From the NCBI GenBank assembly GCA_015499995.1, contig JADNRV010000037.1:62001-126000 (forward strand): a stretch of 64,000 nt of DNA, in the 5' to 3' direction. Positions within the stretch are counted from its first letter, which is position 1; the number at the start of each line of letters is the position of its first letter. Origin of the DNA: Flammula alnicola. Taxonomy: Eukaryota; Basidiomycota; Agaricomycetes; Agaricales; Strophariaceae. A model generated the notes under the pieces. The model saw nothing but the letters and a program-made list of their open reading frames with translations, ran no database searches and had not been told where the DNA came from. Positions 8,953 to 20,518 of this stretch are shown here, in pieces. The translations under genes and the position numbers were made by a program.

Positions 8953-11900
8953 AACGAAGAAGAGGAATGCACCAACGAGTGAGGAGAGCGGTCAACGCTG
9001 TTTTATAGAAAGACAGAAAATCATTCATGGCTGGGGGTAGTGAATGGCACAATGACAGGGAAGCACTTCCTATTCCGGTAAGCGACCATCCTCATCCGGA
9101 CCGTTCGTGTCATTGTTCCGCTTTAGGTATCTTTTTTTTCTTCCGCCCTTGTTCCTCTTACAACTTCGCTACAGCTTTCTCTTCCGCCAGCTGCTGCAAA
9201 ATCGTTCTTTCTATTGGTCAGGCTCGCTCAGGCCGCTCTTGGGCCACTCAGTCTTTGTCGGCTTTTTTCATCGGCATCAGTCTCCGCGTTATTTGTGCTC
9301 GTCGGTCTTGTTGACCTTTCTGATTCCCCTGGAAGAACAGGGCGGACTCATGTGCTCATGTGAATTGGAATCAGATTCCAATTCACGGTCTTGATGCTGC
9401 AGCAGGGCACCAGGCAGTGGCAGGAAGACCCAACATATGTATTTTCAGATCCTCAGAAGTAAGAAGACGCGCTGTGGAAATTCTGGAGGGTGTCGAGGCC
9501 TTTTCGAAGCTGAGTATAGTACCTTTGTTTTCTGTGGACATGAAAATTTGGTATGCCTTGGGTATGTCGATGTGGGTACCCTTTTGCAACCCTTCGGAAA
9601 CATCTCAGAAATACTTACCACACATGTGTGCGACCACAGGCCCCAGGCCCTTTGATATCTCCGCGTCGTACCTGACCCCCAAAGTCAGCTCGCCCCTTCT
9701 TCCCTCGATTTCTGATCATTATAAATATTCATCTGTAAGTCCTTAATGAAAATCCTATGTGTGTAATGCTGACCAGCATTTTTCTTTTCAGATCTTAAAT
9801 TTTATTTGTTAATTGGTTGGTGTGTAGCTGACCCTATGCCAATTGGCCTCGTATACTTCCATTGGGGAAGTGCTTCCCTTCATAAGGCCATTTTCACGGT
9901 TTACGACTGACGGCTTTGAATGTCTTATGCGGTATGCTCGCTGTGCCCAGTAGAATTTCTGGAGTGTCTCGACTTTCTAAGACCCTCTACCATTGCTCTA
10001 TCGGCCGACGAGGCGCATTATACAAGAATGGTAACTTCCCAAAATGAGCTCGCGCCATGGCGCTTTCCTTGTTCCCAATGTGACTTGCACTAATGCTCCC
10101 ACTCTGCCAAGCAACCGAAAACAATGCGAAAGAAAGGCATCGAAGTTAAATGCGCAGTGTCATGTATGTATCACAGAGTCCATAGGGCATTATTCTGCAT
10201 GCGCGCGTGCTCGGTGTGCACTCATGACATATCGCTTGTGTATGATAATCAGTGATGTTCATCTGATGTACCGTCTGCCGGAGCTCTTGCCTTGTAGCCA
10301 ACGGCCGTTCGTCTGTGTAGGCCCGTGCGGTTGACTGGTTTTTGGAATCTGAGGGCTTTGTACTCAAAGTGGATGTGATACATCACCGTCACCATTTAAT
10401 GATCCAGAGCACACACTGCCATTAATAAATCCCCTTTATTTGTGCCTGCGGATATCGCCGTAGCTCACAAAGTTCATGGCATGGGTCCTGTGAGCGGACA
10501 AACCCGACGCAGTAGGGGCTTGGGAAACTTCGACATCGCAAAGGCAAGTACAAGGGACGAAGGGCGCGGGATAATGGACCCAGAAAAATTGGTAGGATGA
10601 CAGATTCTCGGGTTTCTTTTTTGTAAACGCGTCTTATGATCCACAGGATTAACCGTTCGGAAATGTGACATCCCGCCCTAGCCAGATCTCCGAGGAGGGC
10701 GTTTCGCGGATAAGTATTTGATCTTCGGGCATGGCATGGCCCCCGCATGGGGTGACCAATTTTCTCGAAAACTGTAGCCAATGTTTTAGCCTCATTTCAA
10801 ATCCAAGATCTATGTACAGTCAGATTTTATACCAAGTATACTGGTACTAATGTCACAGCGTGTTTAGAGGATATGTTTAGAAAGTTCGGGCATAAAGCGG
10901 TGTTCTTTTTCTAAAATTGCAGCGTCTGGAAGGATTAAGACAGCGATGACAGCCTGGGTTCAATGCAATAACTTCAGCAGACGGAAAGATATCCGGCATC
11001 AATGGGGTAGAACTTGAATTTTTGACAGATGACTCAAGGCTTTGACTGCGATCTTCCAAGTCATAACTCAAAATCCGGGCATGACCTCAGTATTTGCTAT
11101 GGTTAAATTTTGTTCATTTTCGAGGACACGAACGTCGTTTACACTGGTTAGAGTCTTAGTATATTTAGCCCTATAATGCCTTGTCTGACAATTTTTTGGC
11201 TGTCCACGGAAGACTCCGTTCGTTGGTATAGCGTGCTAATCACATACTCTTGGAGACGGACGGAAGAACAAAACTCTATCCATTACCACCAAGTCGTCTT
11301 CATGACTTGGTATTTTTCGAGGTCTTGATCAAAAGGATGGATTCACGGACCAAGTTCCCCGATGAAAATTTTCTGTCCGTGATGGTCAGCGCTGTTCTGA
11401 GTCAGCTGCACAATCCAGTGATCCAAGGACCAACAATCATTTCAAGTTGCCAAGTTCGTCATGAAACAGTATGCAGCGCTGTTATTGAAATGCCATGGAA
11501 CAATTACAAAGGACCTACACTATCTGCAGATTCACTGCATTACTAGTACCATGGATTTGTACTGGAACTGCTGGCTGTGGTCTTGCAAAATGTGAATCCT
11601 ACGTAGCCGGAACTTGGCGAGCTCTCACCAACATGCCTTAATTCATATTAGTACAAACCAGACGTGTCAGCCCTTTTATGAGGCATCCAGGCAGCAGGAC
11701 CAGCCCTCTACCTGGGCCAAATAACTTTCGGAATTGCATCGGAATGACCCATATTCCGGAGGAAAAGGATAGCTCTTGGAATCTATGAAAAATGAAAAAC
11801 CTTGCATCTTCCTATTTAACTTTGTGTTAAACCTTGCTGCTACTTGAAGCTTGAGGTATAACTCGATCGAGTGTGGCGCATTACCATTATTGTTATATCA

Positions 11901-12070
11901 AGCACGTGATCATACGATCAAATGTTTGGTCAACCTGCGGTTGCAAAACAAAGACACGGACCGCGCGACGCAAAGTCACGGTCGAGTGTCGACTCAGACA
12001 ATGACGAGAGAGGCTGGCGCGACATATTGAGAATACTTCACAACCTGCACCTCCAGAAATTCTGCTTGCA
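8953..12070. other. Long gene-free region
   Basis: This 3.1-kb stretch holds the esterase promoter (its right end near 8953), a perfect 27-bp palindrome at 9360-9386 and the CWF19L1 promoter at the far end. Frames at 9360-9746 (128 codons), 10422-10781 and 11250-11546 lack recognisable domains and plausible splicing. A region near 9380-9720 is slightly protein-like on the minus strand but could not be joined into a gene. I see no terminal repeats, transposase or RNA gene. Confidence 0.5.
9360..9386. repeat. Perfect palindrome, 13-bp arms around one central base
   Basis: The arm gtgaattggaatc is followed by a single a and then its exact reverse complement gattccaattcac. The symmetry stops abruptly at both ends. 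It lies about 410 bp upstream of the esterase start, so it could be a dimeric transcription-factor site or a scar of a mobile element. Nothing in the flanks favours one. Confidence 0.8.
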
Positions 12071-14840
12071 ATGGCAGCACCAGCAATAAAAGTGTGAGGA
12101 CATCTATCAAATTGCAATGTTAAATCGGTGTAACCCATTGGTTTCCACAGACTGACCGTCGGGTCGGCAGCTGGTTCAATCCGCGACTTGTTTGCCAAAG
12201 TCAAAGCCATAGACGCGAAGCATGGCAAGTTCGATCTCCTGCTATGCATTGGAGATTTCTTTGGGCCATTAAAAGACGCGGCGGACGGGTCTGATGCCGA
12301 CGATGAGATTGCACAGTTGTTGGACGGAAGATTGGAAGGTGCGTGTGCCGTTATCTTGACTTACTGTTAACCGAATTCTCATTGGTTGTCACACTCAGCT
12401 CCCATCGAATGTTATATCATGCAAGGCGAATACCCACTACCTTCGCGCGTGGTTGAGAAGTTTGCAAAGACCGGAGGGGAGTTGTGCAAGAACGTATTCA
12501 TGATGAGTGTGTTCGCGTGTTGCTTGTCATTCCAACGCCCAGCCATTATTGACATTTAGTTAACTTACAGGCAAATCTGGTATTGTCACTACTGCAAATG
12601 GGCTCCGGATAGCGTGTCTCGGTGGAATATATGACCCAAGCATATATGGCTCGGCCGAGGCTGCACCTGTATGTTGACGCTTTCTTCATTAAAACTGGAT
12701 CTTATCGAAATAATATGCAGGGCTTCCTTTCTCCATTCTTTTCTTACCATACAATCGATCGGCTTCTATCAAACACGCTTGTGAAAGCTCCAACTTCAAA
12801 CCAAAAGAGCTATTCCTCTCTGGCCTCCATACAAGCGTCCGCGTCTTCTTCGCAGCTCATCGACGTTTTGTTGACGAATGAGTGGCCTTTATCTATCACC
12901 CAGTTCTCCTCCGCCCCTCTTCCTGACCCACAGCTCTCATCCAACGGAGCTGCACCGCTGAGCGACGTCATCCGGAAAACGAAGCCAAGGTACCACTTTG
13001 CTGCTCGAGGCGGCCATCCTCCCAAATTTTGGGAGCGGGAACCGTATGTGTGGGATGACGAACAAGGTCGCATTTCGAGGTTTGTGAGCTTGGGTGCATT
13101 TGGGGGCGAGCCAGTGTCAGGAAAGAAGCAGAGAGTGAGTGAGACATATATTCAGTTCTTCGTTGGCGTATGTCTAATTTCACGTCTTCTTTCCTTTGTA
13201 GTGGTTTTATGCATTCAGTATCGCTCCTAATACTTTCACTAGCGAGCCTCCAGCGCGACCTCCGAATGCAACAAAGAACCCATTCCTTGAATCAGCGCCG
13301 CGTATTCCGAAACGTCCGCTGGATAATATGGAAGGAGGCGGAGAGAATTACATCTTTGGGAACGTTCAACAACCTGTGAAACGGAGTCGCACCGGTAAGT
13401 GTTTGTCTTCCACTTTACATTCTTCTTTAAATTTTTTTTTCATTTTGATTATTGTATCAGTTGTGGGCGAGCCTGGAAAACCTCCTCCTGGGTACAAATG
13501 TCGTCGCTGCGAATCAACAGAGGTATGCGTTACATATGGCCAATTTGTATCCAGACATCATTCATGATTGTTCATGCAGCATTTCGTCAACGATTGCCCT
13601 GAGCGGACGAAGCCACCTGAGAATTATATCTGCAAGATTTGCAACGAGGTGCGTTCGCATGTTTTCTATGGGAACTTTAATATGAATTTTCCTCCTTAGC
13701 CTGGTCACTTCGTTCGCGATTGTCCGACACGAGATGCCACAGGCGATACTGGGGGCCGAAAACCGAAACCAGGATATGTCTGTCGCGCGTGTGGAAGCGA
13801 GGGGCATTACCTTGAAGATTGCTTGGTGGCTAACCAGCGCCCTCCCCAAAGCGAACGGCGTGGCGGGAAACGAGGACCACCCAAGGAGATTGCACGTTCG
13901 TTGTTCTGATTTCTTGTTATTGACACACTAGGCCCTGATCTCATCATTCGCAGCGGACGAGTGTTGGTTTTGCTTGTCAAATCCTAATCTGGCGTAAGTT
14001 ACTACTCTGTCTGGATAATCGCTGAAAGGCGTTTAGCGTCAACATTATACAGGAAGCACCTCATCGTCGCAATCGGCTCTGAGTGCTATGTAACTCTTCC
14101 AAAGGGACAGATCATCCCTACACATTCTTCAGCCACCCATGTGGATGTGCCTGGAGGTGGTCATGTTCTCGTCGTGCCTATCACCCACTACCCAACATAT
14201 TCCACGATACCGCCGGATCTCGCACCTCCGATCGTGGAAGAAACGATAAAGTAAGTTTGCCTAGTGGTTTGAAAAACCCATGACAAAAGACCTGATGCTG
14301 ATGCACTGGATTTCTTTCATAGGTTTAAGAATGCTTTGAATGCTATGTATGCCAAATACGGCTCAGCAGCGGTGGTATTTGAAGTGGGTCGCTTGTCCGC
14401 GAAAGGAGGACATGCGCATATCCAAGCAGTGCCAATTCCTTTACGATTGAAGGATAAAGTTGAGGAGACCTTCGTGAAGGAAGGCCTGGCCCTGGGCATC
14501 GATTTTGAGGTAGACCCTGATGCTGCATTGGAATCCTGTTCGAATGGCAGGGGCAGTTACTTCAAGGTCGAGCTTCCTGACGGACGTAAGATGGTGCACC
14601 TGTTGAAGGATCATGTTCCATTCAGCATACAATTTGGAAGGTATAGTCTTTCATCCAATGAGACCGTTTCGCCATAGCTGATCCCTGTTTTTTTTTCCGC
14701 GATGTAGACAGGCTTTGACCAGCCTCTTGGGTACACCTGACAGGCTAGATTGGAAAGCTTGCATGTTGTCAGAGGAAGAAGATAAAGCTGATGCACAAGC
14801 TTTCAAGAATGCTTTCGCTCCCTTCAATCCGGCTGCCTAA
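12071..14840 (+). CDS. CWF19L1: CWF19-like protein 1 (Drn1/CwfJ family), lariat-debranching cofactor, with three zinc knuckles
   Basis: Thirteen exons (12071-12093, 12151-12338, 12399-12506, 12571-12668, 12721-13134, 13202-13394, 13461-13522, 13580-13648, 13700-13895, 13954-13993, 14053-14250, 14323-14640, 14708-14840) keep phase and give 679 residues. The N-terminus (KVLTVGSAAG, FDLLLCIGDFFG) is the metallophosphoesterase-like Drn1 domain, probably non-catalytic. The middle has three CCHC knuckles (CRRCESTEHFVNDC, CKICNEPGHFVRDC, CRACGSEGHYLEDC). The C-terminus has CwfJ_C_1, a HIT-like fold (ECWFCLSNPNLAKHLIVAIG, GGHAHIQAVPIP), and CwfJ_C_2. Yeast Drn1 binds the debranching enzyme Dbr1 and promotes intron lariat turnover, and Cwf19 proteins associate with late spliceosomes, so nuclear RNA processing is expected. 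The final acceptor is the tag at 14707, since the later cag would create a stop. The gene is convergent with the aminotransferase, about 240 bp away. Confidence 0.9.
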
Positions 14841-15080
14841 CTTATATTTGACACATGACACATCCAGAATGTACATATTTCATCGTAGTTCTCCCGCTGC
14901 TACAACTTACTGCTACACACATGCCCAACTTTCGTAGTACAGATTACAGATTAACTTTCAGCAGGTTCCGGGTATAATCTTCGGCACCTTTAGTCCGAAG
15001 TATTGTCGAAGAAATCAAACTTGAGCGGGCTCGGATACTTCGATCGTTGTCTTGTATCTGCGGAGAATTAATGACATCAG

Positions 15081-17590
15081 CTATCTAGCTAGATCTCCGC
15101 CGGAACGCAAGACGCACCCTTCACCGAAGTCTTTCATGCCACTCTTCCTCGCCTTCTTCAAGACGCGGTCGATAGCGTCGAGACCTGGGAAAGACATGAT
15201 TGAGTACAGTCACAGTTTGTATACTCATGTGGAAGTGACAAACCCATGTCCAGGTCCTTCAACGGCGGACCAAAGGACAGACGGACAAAGTGATGGCAAG
15301 GTGAATTGAACAAGTTCCTGCGATGAGCTGGATTGATGTCGAAGAAAATTCCAGGAATGACGATGGTCTTTTCCTTCAGCAGTTCCTCGAAGAATGTCTG
15401 GAAACCAAGAGTTTGTTAGCTTGGAAGGAGTCGTAATGCTCAAAGACTACGCACTAAGCCGTTGTTAAGAGGCGCGGGGAGCTTCTCTAAGTTGAGCCAG
15501 ATGTAAAAGGTGCTTGTCGGAGGAATATCGACTTCGAGGTGGAGTTCCTTGAGACGTGCGAGGACATGATCGCGTTTGGCCTTGAAATGCTTTTGAAGGG
15601 CGATCTACATTATCACAGCAAGGAGGTCGGTCAGGATGGTCGAGAAGACTATTAAGAAACGAAGTTATGCTTACCCTCTCGAGTTGCGCATGAACAGGGT
15701 CTAGCAGGGGAATAGCCGCCAACTGGAGCCTACAATAATGGTAAGTTAAGAATCGTTTTTCAACAAAACAAAAATGCCCTTGCTCACGGATGGTTGGCAC
15801 CGCCATCCAAGAAAGAGCCCGACTGGGAAAGGGCAGTGATTAAGTTCTTGGGACCCAGGACCCAGCAGACACGCCAGCCAGGAAGACGCCAGTTCTAATG
15901 TTGTGGTCAGTCCATGTTAGACAATTCGTGGAAGAAATATTTTCTCACCTTCGTGAGACCGTCGATAATAACAACAGCATCCTACATGGAAAAGTCAGCA
16001 AAATAAATAAATGAAGTTTTTGAGACCAGCACGCACTTCGTTTACGTCTTCGATGTATTGTGCCGAAGAGACAGATTTGCCTAAATCACTGTTGCTCTCT
16101 GGGTAAATATACCACGAATAAAACTTTATAAGACTAGTCAGTTCGGGAATTGATAATTTGATGAGTACTTTCGGTACCTCGTCAAGCACGATGGTGGTAC
16201 CGTCGCGGCTGAGCGAAACCACCTCTTTGAGGTCATTGCCCCTGTGAAAAGTTCATTCAGCAATTTTCAGGTAGTGGAACTCGGAGGCTAGGTAATTACC
16301 TGATAACCTAAATTTATGGCATGACGTCCTTAAGTCAAGCCAGACTAAAAGACGGGAGTTGAAACGCCTACCTGCCCAGTGGGGTTACGAGGATTGGAAG
16401 CCAGAACAACAGCCAATCCCTGATTCCTGATGTCTTTCTACAATTAAAAATCAGGACAAGCATACTTCTATTATGTTTTGAACGTTACCTTGGTTTGTTC
16501 GATGTCAAGGCGGTATTTATTCTACGTGTTTGGGATGATTTAAGGGGAATGTACCTATCAAACGAATAAAGGGGTTTCACCTTATGGTCAAGCCTGTGAG
16601 TAGCAAGGTGAGATGAAAACGAATAAAAATATAGCGTAAGGTGTGCTTACGTGGTTGGAACAGGAACCAGTCGCTTAAATGCGCTCAGAACTTGGTCATA
16701 GGCGGTGTAGTCTGGGACTTGATAACTCTGGAAATTACGAAGTTGCAGATTAGACCCATGCAAGTCAAGGGAAAGACATTCCGTGCACTTACTGTATAGA
16801 CATCCCCAATGACAGCTGCAAGTCTAGATAGGCCGGCCCGTCCTCCTGGAACGATGCAGACATTCTCATAAGTATATTGGCTGACTTTCCCTTGTCGGTA
16901 GGTTTGGTTGTACAAGTTGGCTACTGCCTCGCGGAGGGCTAAAAATAGACAGATGAGGTATTTGTTCAAGATTTGACTGAATCTTGATACCTTTAACCCC
17001 GGTGGTTGGAGCATATTCCAGAGAATCAAGAGGAAGGGGTATGGTCTCCGGACGAGGGGGAGCGTTGGGGATTGGTCCAACTTCGGGTGCACCTTGGCCT
17101 AGATTTGCCCATTCGTGAGAGCTGGTGTAACTAAAGCCATTGGCCATAGCACGATCTGAGCAATATATGACCCCGGTACTTCCAGGATGCTCAATGCCGG
17201 GAACCGTCTCTTCTTCCTTCAACGTTAGTCAATAATGGAGTCGAAAATTCATAAAATTTGGGTGATTTACAAAATTTACAGTCTGGGGCAAGCCTTTGGG
17301 CTGATGACCGCCGGCATTGCGGAAGATCTAAGGGCGGACTCGTGATCTGTTCAAACATCGGCCATGGTAGACACATACTTGATGAGCCTCGGACTCCTTC
17401 TCGTGTTTGTAGTGTTTCATAACATCGCGAACCTGGTCGACGATGTTAGTAAACGAATGGACACGGGGAAGATGGAAATGCATTAGGGTGTTGTGGGGGG
17501 AGAACAGGAAAGAAATGATGTAGGGCATACAATATCTCTAAAAGACGGCGTGTTCCTGCCTGAATCAGAGACTTGAGGTGTGAGAGCCAT
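15081..17590 (-). CDS. PLP-dependent aminotransferase, class I/II, 18 exons
   Basis: Minus-strand exons are 17590-17531, 17432-17379, 17327-17271, 17216-16991, 16938-16793, 16727-16651, 16593-16581, 16521-16489, 16437-16372, 16307-16300, 16241-16178, 16123-16037, 15981-15949, 15894-15788, 15729-15675, 15604-15455, 15397-15244 and 15184-15081. They join without a phase error into 497 residues. The fold-type I core is clear: CIVPGGRAGLSRL, SNPRNPTGQV (cofactor-contacting Asn-Pro), IVLDEFYSWY (Asp/Tyr contacting pyridoxal), DGLTKNWRLPGWR (Schiff-base Lys) and a C-terminal FVRLSFG Arg binding the substrate carboxylate. Substrate cannot be read from sequence; aspartate, aromatic or alanine transamination are all possible. 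Two exons are tiny (8 and 13 nt). It is divergent from the arginase gene, so both may answer to nitrogen supply, but that is inference. Confidence 0.85.
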
Positions 17591-18288
17591 GATGCGAAAG
17601 CAAGGCTTAGAAGTCGATAAGCAGAATCAATGAAATGAGTTTATCGATTGTGATATGAAAAACCAGACAGAGAGAGGAGTGTTGCAGGCGGCTTCAACAA
17701 AGAGCCTACTATTTATAGACCAGTTGTTGCTTGCCGCGCAACGGGTGATGTTCATCGATTTCGCTCCAATGATAACCTTCAGGCTTTTGGAACTGAGAAC
17801 ACATCCTTTTGTGATATTGAGTGGGCGTGAGCCACCCTTATCGGTATGTGACAAGTTGTAGCTGTCAGAACTCTGTAAGACAAGCCATCGGCGAGCCCAA
17901 AGGTGCACTTTCCCCCTGCATGTTTGTACCGAAGAATCTGAAGGGTTCCTGAAAAGGAATCATGCGTACAATTCAATGCTGGGGACGCCGATGGTGGATT
18001 CCTTTGCTCGCGCTTTCGAGCGTCGCCAGGGCTCGTGGTGGTCGAAATACAAAAATACATGACAACAGGGGCTTGTCTGCATCTCGGCCGTCCGTACCAT
18101 TCTTCGGGTTCTTGCTCAGCACCGCAAGCAACGTCGGGAGATGCCTTGGTAATTCCTGGGACGCCGGAATGCCATAGGATGCTTCAGCGCGCGGTACTTC
18201 GGATCTTGACAAGTATAATACGAATGCCCACTGCGCGCTAAATTTGCTTCTCTCCCTCTTTTCTTCTTCCAACTCGTTTTCTACAGAA
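17591..18288. promoter_or_regulatory. Divergent promoter region of aminotransferase and arginase
   Basis: About 700 bp separate the two start codons. Four HGATAR-type sites (17615-17621, 17641-17646, 17770-17775, 17837-17842) lie in the aminotransferase-proximal 250 bp. Such sites bind fungal nitrogen GATA factors, but about two are expected by chance in 700 bp, so this is weak. A pyrimidine-rich tract (18247-18285) directly precedes the arginase ATG, as is common in basidiomycete promoters. Confidence 0.4.
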
Positions 18289-19729
18289 ATGGCTACCCAA
18301 TCCCGATTCATCCCCGAACCCAGGACGTGTGCGGTGAGTGCTCTTTTGTGGCGCTTGATGCGCATCTTACTTACTCTCGTCATTGGTAGATCGTTGGTTG
18401 TCCTTTTAGGTCTGTTTTCTATATCATACGGGAGCACAGCAGCTGACCTCTTCCTTTTTTAAGCGGCGGTCAAGTGAGTTGTAAATGGTTCCCACAGGGC
18501 GACCTCTTGCTGATATCCCCAATAGCCAAAAGCGGGCGTCGACGAAGGACCTATACACCTCGTTAGAGCAGGACTCATCGGCCAGCTAGAAAATTTAGGA
18601 TGGAACGTAAAATTTGACGGTCACCACCAATTCGAGGATATCAGTGCCGTTATTAATAACGATCCCCCTATCGGTATCCTGAAAAACCCAAGGCTCGTTT
18701 CTCGTGTTACCCAGTCTGTTGCAAAAGTGGTGGGCGGCCATGTTGCAAAAGGAGAATTGCCCATTACCCTCGGAGGAGACCATTCATTGGTGCGTGCAAC
18801 GCATTTTACATCTTTAATGAGATACTCACCGCTTCAAATAGGCCATGGGAACCGTCTCAGGAACTCTTTCGTAAGGATGAAAAAATATTCACGAATGATT
18901 CGCGAGGTTGACACCTCCTTGACAGAAAGTACCCAGATGCCTGCGTGGTATGGATCGACGCACATGCAGACATCAATACGCCGGAAACCACAGAGTCAGG
19001 TAAGCGGCTTCCGTTCTCTACTATTGGCGCCAGGCTCATATCTGCTCAGGAAATATTCATGGCATGCCCGTCTCTTTCCTGATGGGACTTGGAGAGAAGA
19101 TAGAAGAATTCTCTTGGGTGCAGAATTTGCTGAAGCCCGAACGTCTGGTTTACATTGGCCTCCGAGATGTCGACGCTGGTGAAAAGAAGATTCTGCGCGA
19201 CAACGGAATCAAGGCGTTCAGCATGCATGAGGTCGACAAGTACGGCATCGGAAAAGTTGTAGAGATGGCGTTGGATCACGTCAATCCTGACCGAAGCAGG
19301 CCCATCCACTTGAGCTTTGATGTCGACGCTCTAGACCCCAGCGTTGCACCGTCCACTGGCACTCCTGTGAGTTAAAGGTGTATTTCGGTAACAGTCCTTG
19401 AGCTCACGATGACATTCTTAGGTACGTGGAGGGTTGACCTTCCGTGAAGGCCACTATATCTGCGAGGCAATCTACGAGACAGGGTTACTTGTAGCCCTTG
19501 ACTTGATGGTGCGCCAAACAATTCCACGTTCACCCATCAAAAAAACTTATCACAATCTCCCTTTGTGTAGGAAGTAAACCCTTCTCTTGCCGATGCGGTG
19601 AGCGTCGAACAGACGGTTGCTGTCGGATGCTCGTTGTTGAGATCTGCCCTCGGTGCGTATTTTTCATTTGGCTGGTGGTATTCATGCAGGATTGACATAC
19701 ATGATATTGCAGGAGAGACTCTTCTGTGA
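18289..19729 (+). CDS. CAR1: Arginase
   Basis: Exons 18289-18333, 18390-18409, 18464-18473, 18526-18789, 18842-18870, 18926-18999, 19050-19366, 19422-19508, 19571-19652 and 19713-19729 give 314 residues, the usual arginase length. Mn-binding motifs are all present and correctly ordered: [26 protein letters not shown] and [20 protein letters not shown], then [12 protein letters not shown]. Arginase hydrolyses arginine to ornithine and urea in the cytosol, feeding proline, polyamines and, through urease, ammonia. Exon 3 is only 10 nt (18464-18473) and encodes most of the SGGQ turn between strand 1 and helix 1; skipping it breaks the frame. The start is the first ATG after a CT-rich leader. Confidence 0.95.
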
Positions 19730-20518
19730 CGTGATGAGATTCTCGGACTCGATTGTATCAATTAGATTGTATTTCTGTCATATTTCTGCTACAGATTCAT
19801 AGCATTTCGGAATTCAATGTATACGGAGGTCTTCATTACAACCCATTCCGATACTTCCAAGACGACAGCCATCGATGACGCTCAACATGCAGCTACGGCC
19901 TGGCAGCGCCGCAGCGGCGTCATGACAAGTAATCTGCCTGGAAGGCCACCAGAAGATGTCTGATTCGATGCCAGATTGTCACCGGTTTGGTAATTATAAG
20001 GTTGCACAATTTCTCGAGATGTGAATAAACAACTCGCGGGAAATATGCTTATACACACCGACTTTCTAACCAAGGTAGTACACCGATTCTGCGCAGGAAG
20101 ACATAAAGCGCCACTGGGTTTGAAACCCACAATCACTCACGCGGGAACCTGGTTGCAATCACCTCAAATCATGGGTGTACATATGATGAAAAATCAGGAC
20201 CGTGGAAACACTGATGCAGGAAATTTTGTTGGATTTGCCCAGGAATAAATGTGCTAATTTTGATAATGCCTGTCTAGGAAGGGAAGGGCATTGCCAGACG
20301 GCGGACATTGAAGAGAGACGCCAGTCAAGATGTCATATAGCAAAGAAGACGAGGTTGAGGGAACGGAAAAACGTTCGAGCTGAGGGCATGAACGTTGTGG
20401 TCATCTGACAGGGGTGGCCGTCTTCTGCTGAGAAAGACAAGGAATCCGGGAAACGCCGACCGTCCTTGATTTGTGTGAAGGGGTGAGGGAAACAAACTAG
20501 AGGATGAGAAGAGCGACC
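19730..20518. other. Intergenic region, arginase to kinesin
   Basis: About 790 bp contain the arginase 3' flank and the kinesin promoter. Frames at 20021-20248 and 20202-20408 show no protein-like pattern. Confidence 0.5.

Noticed and set aside
9360..9746. 128-codon plus-strand open frame and overlapping minus-strand 68-codon frame in the gene-free region
   Set aside because: No recognisable motif, no plausible splice partners, and the plus frame begins inside the 27-bp palindrome. It could be a gene relic but cannot be supported.
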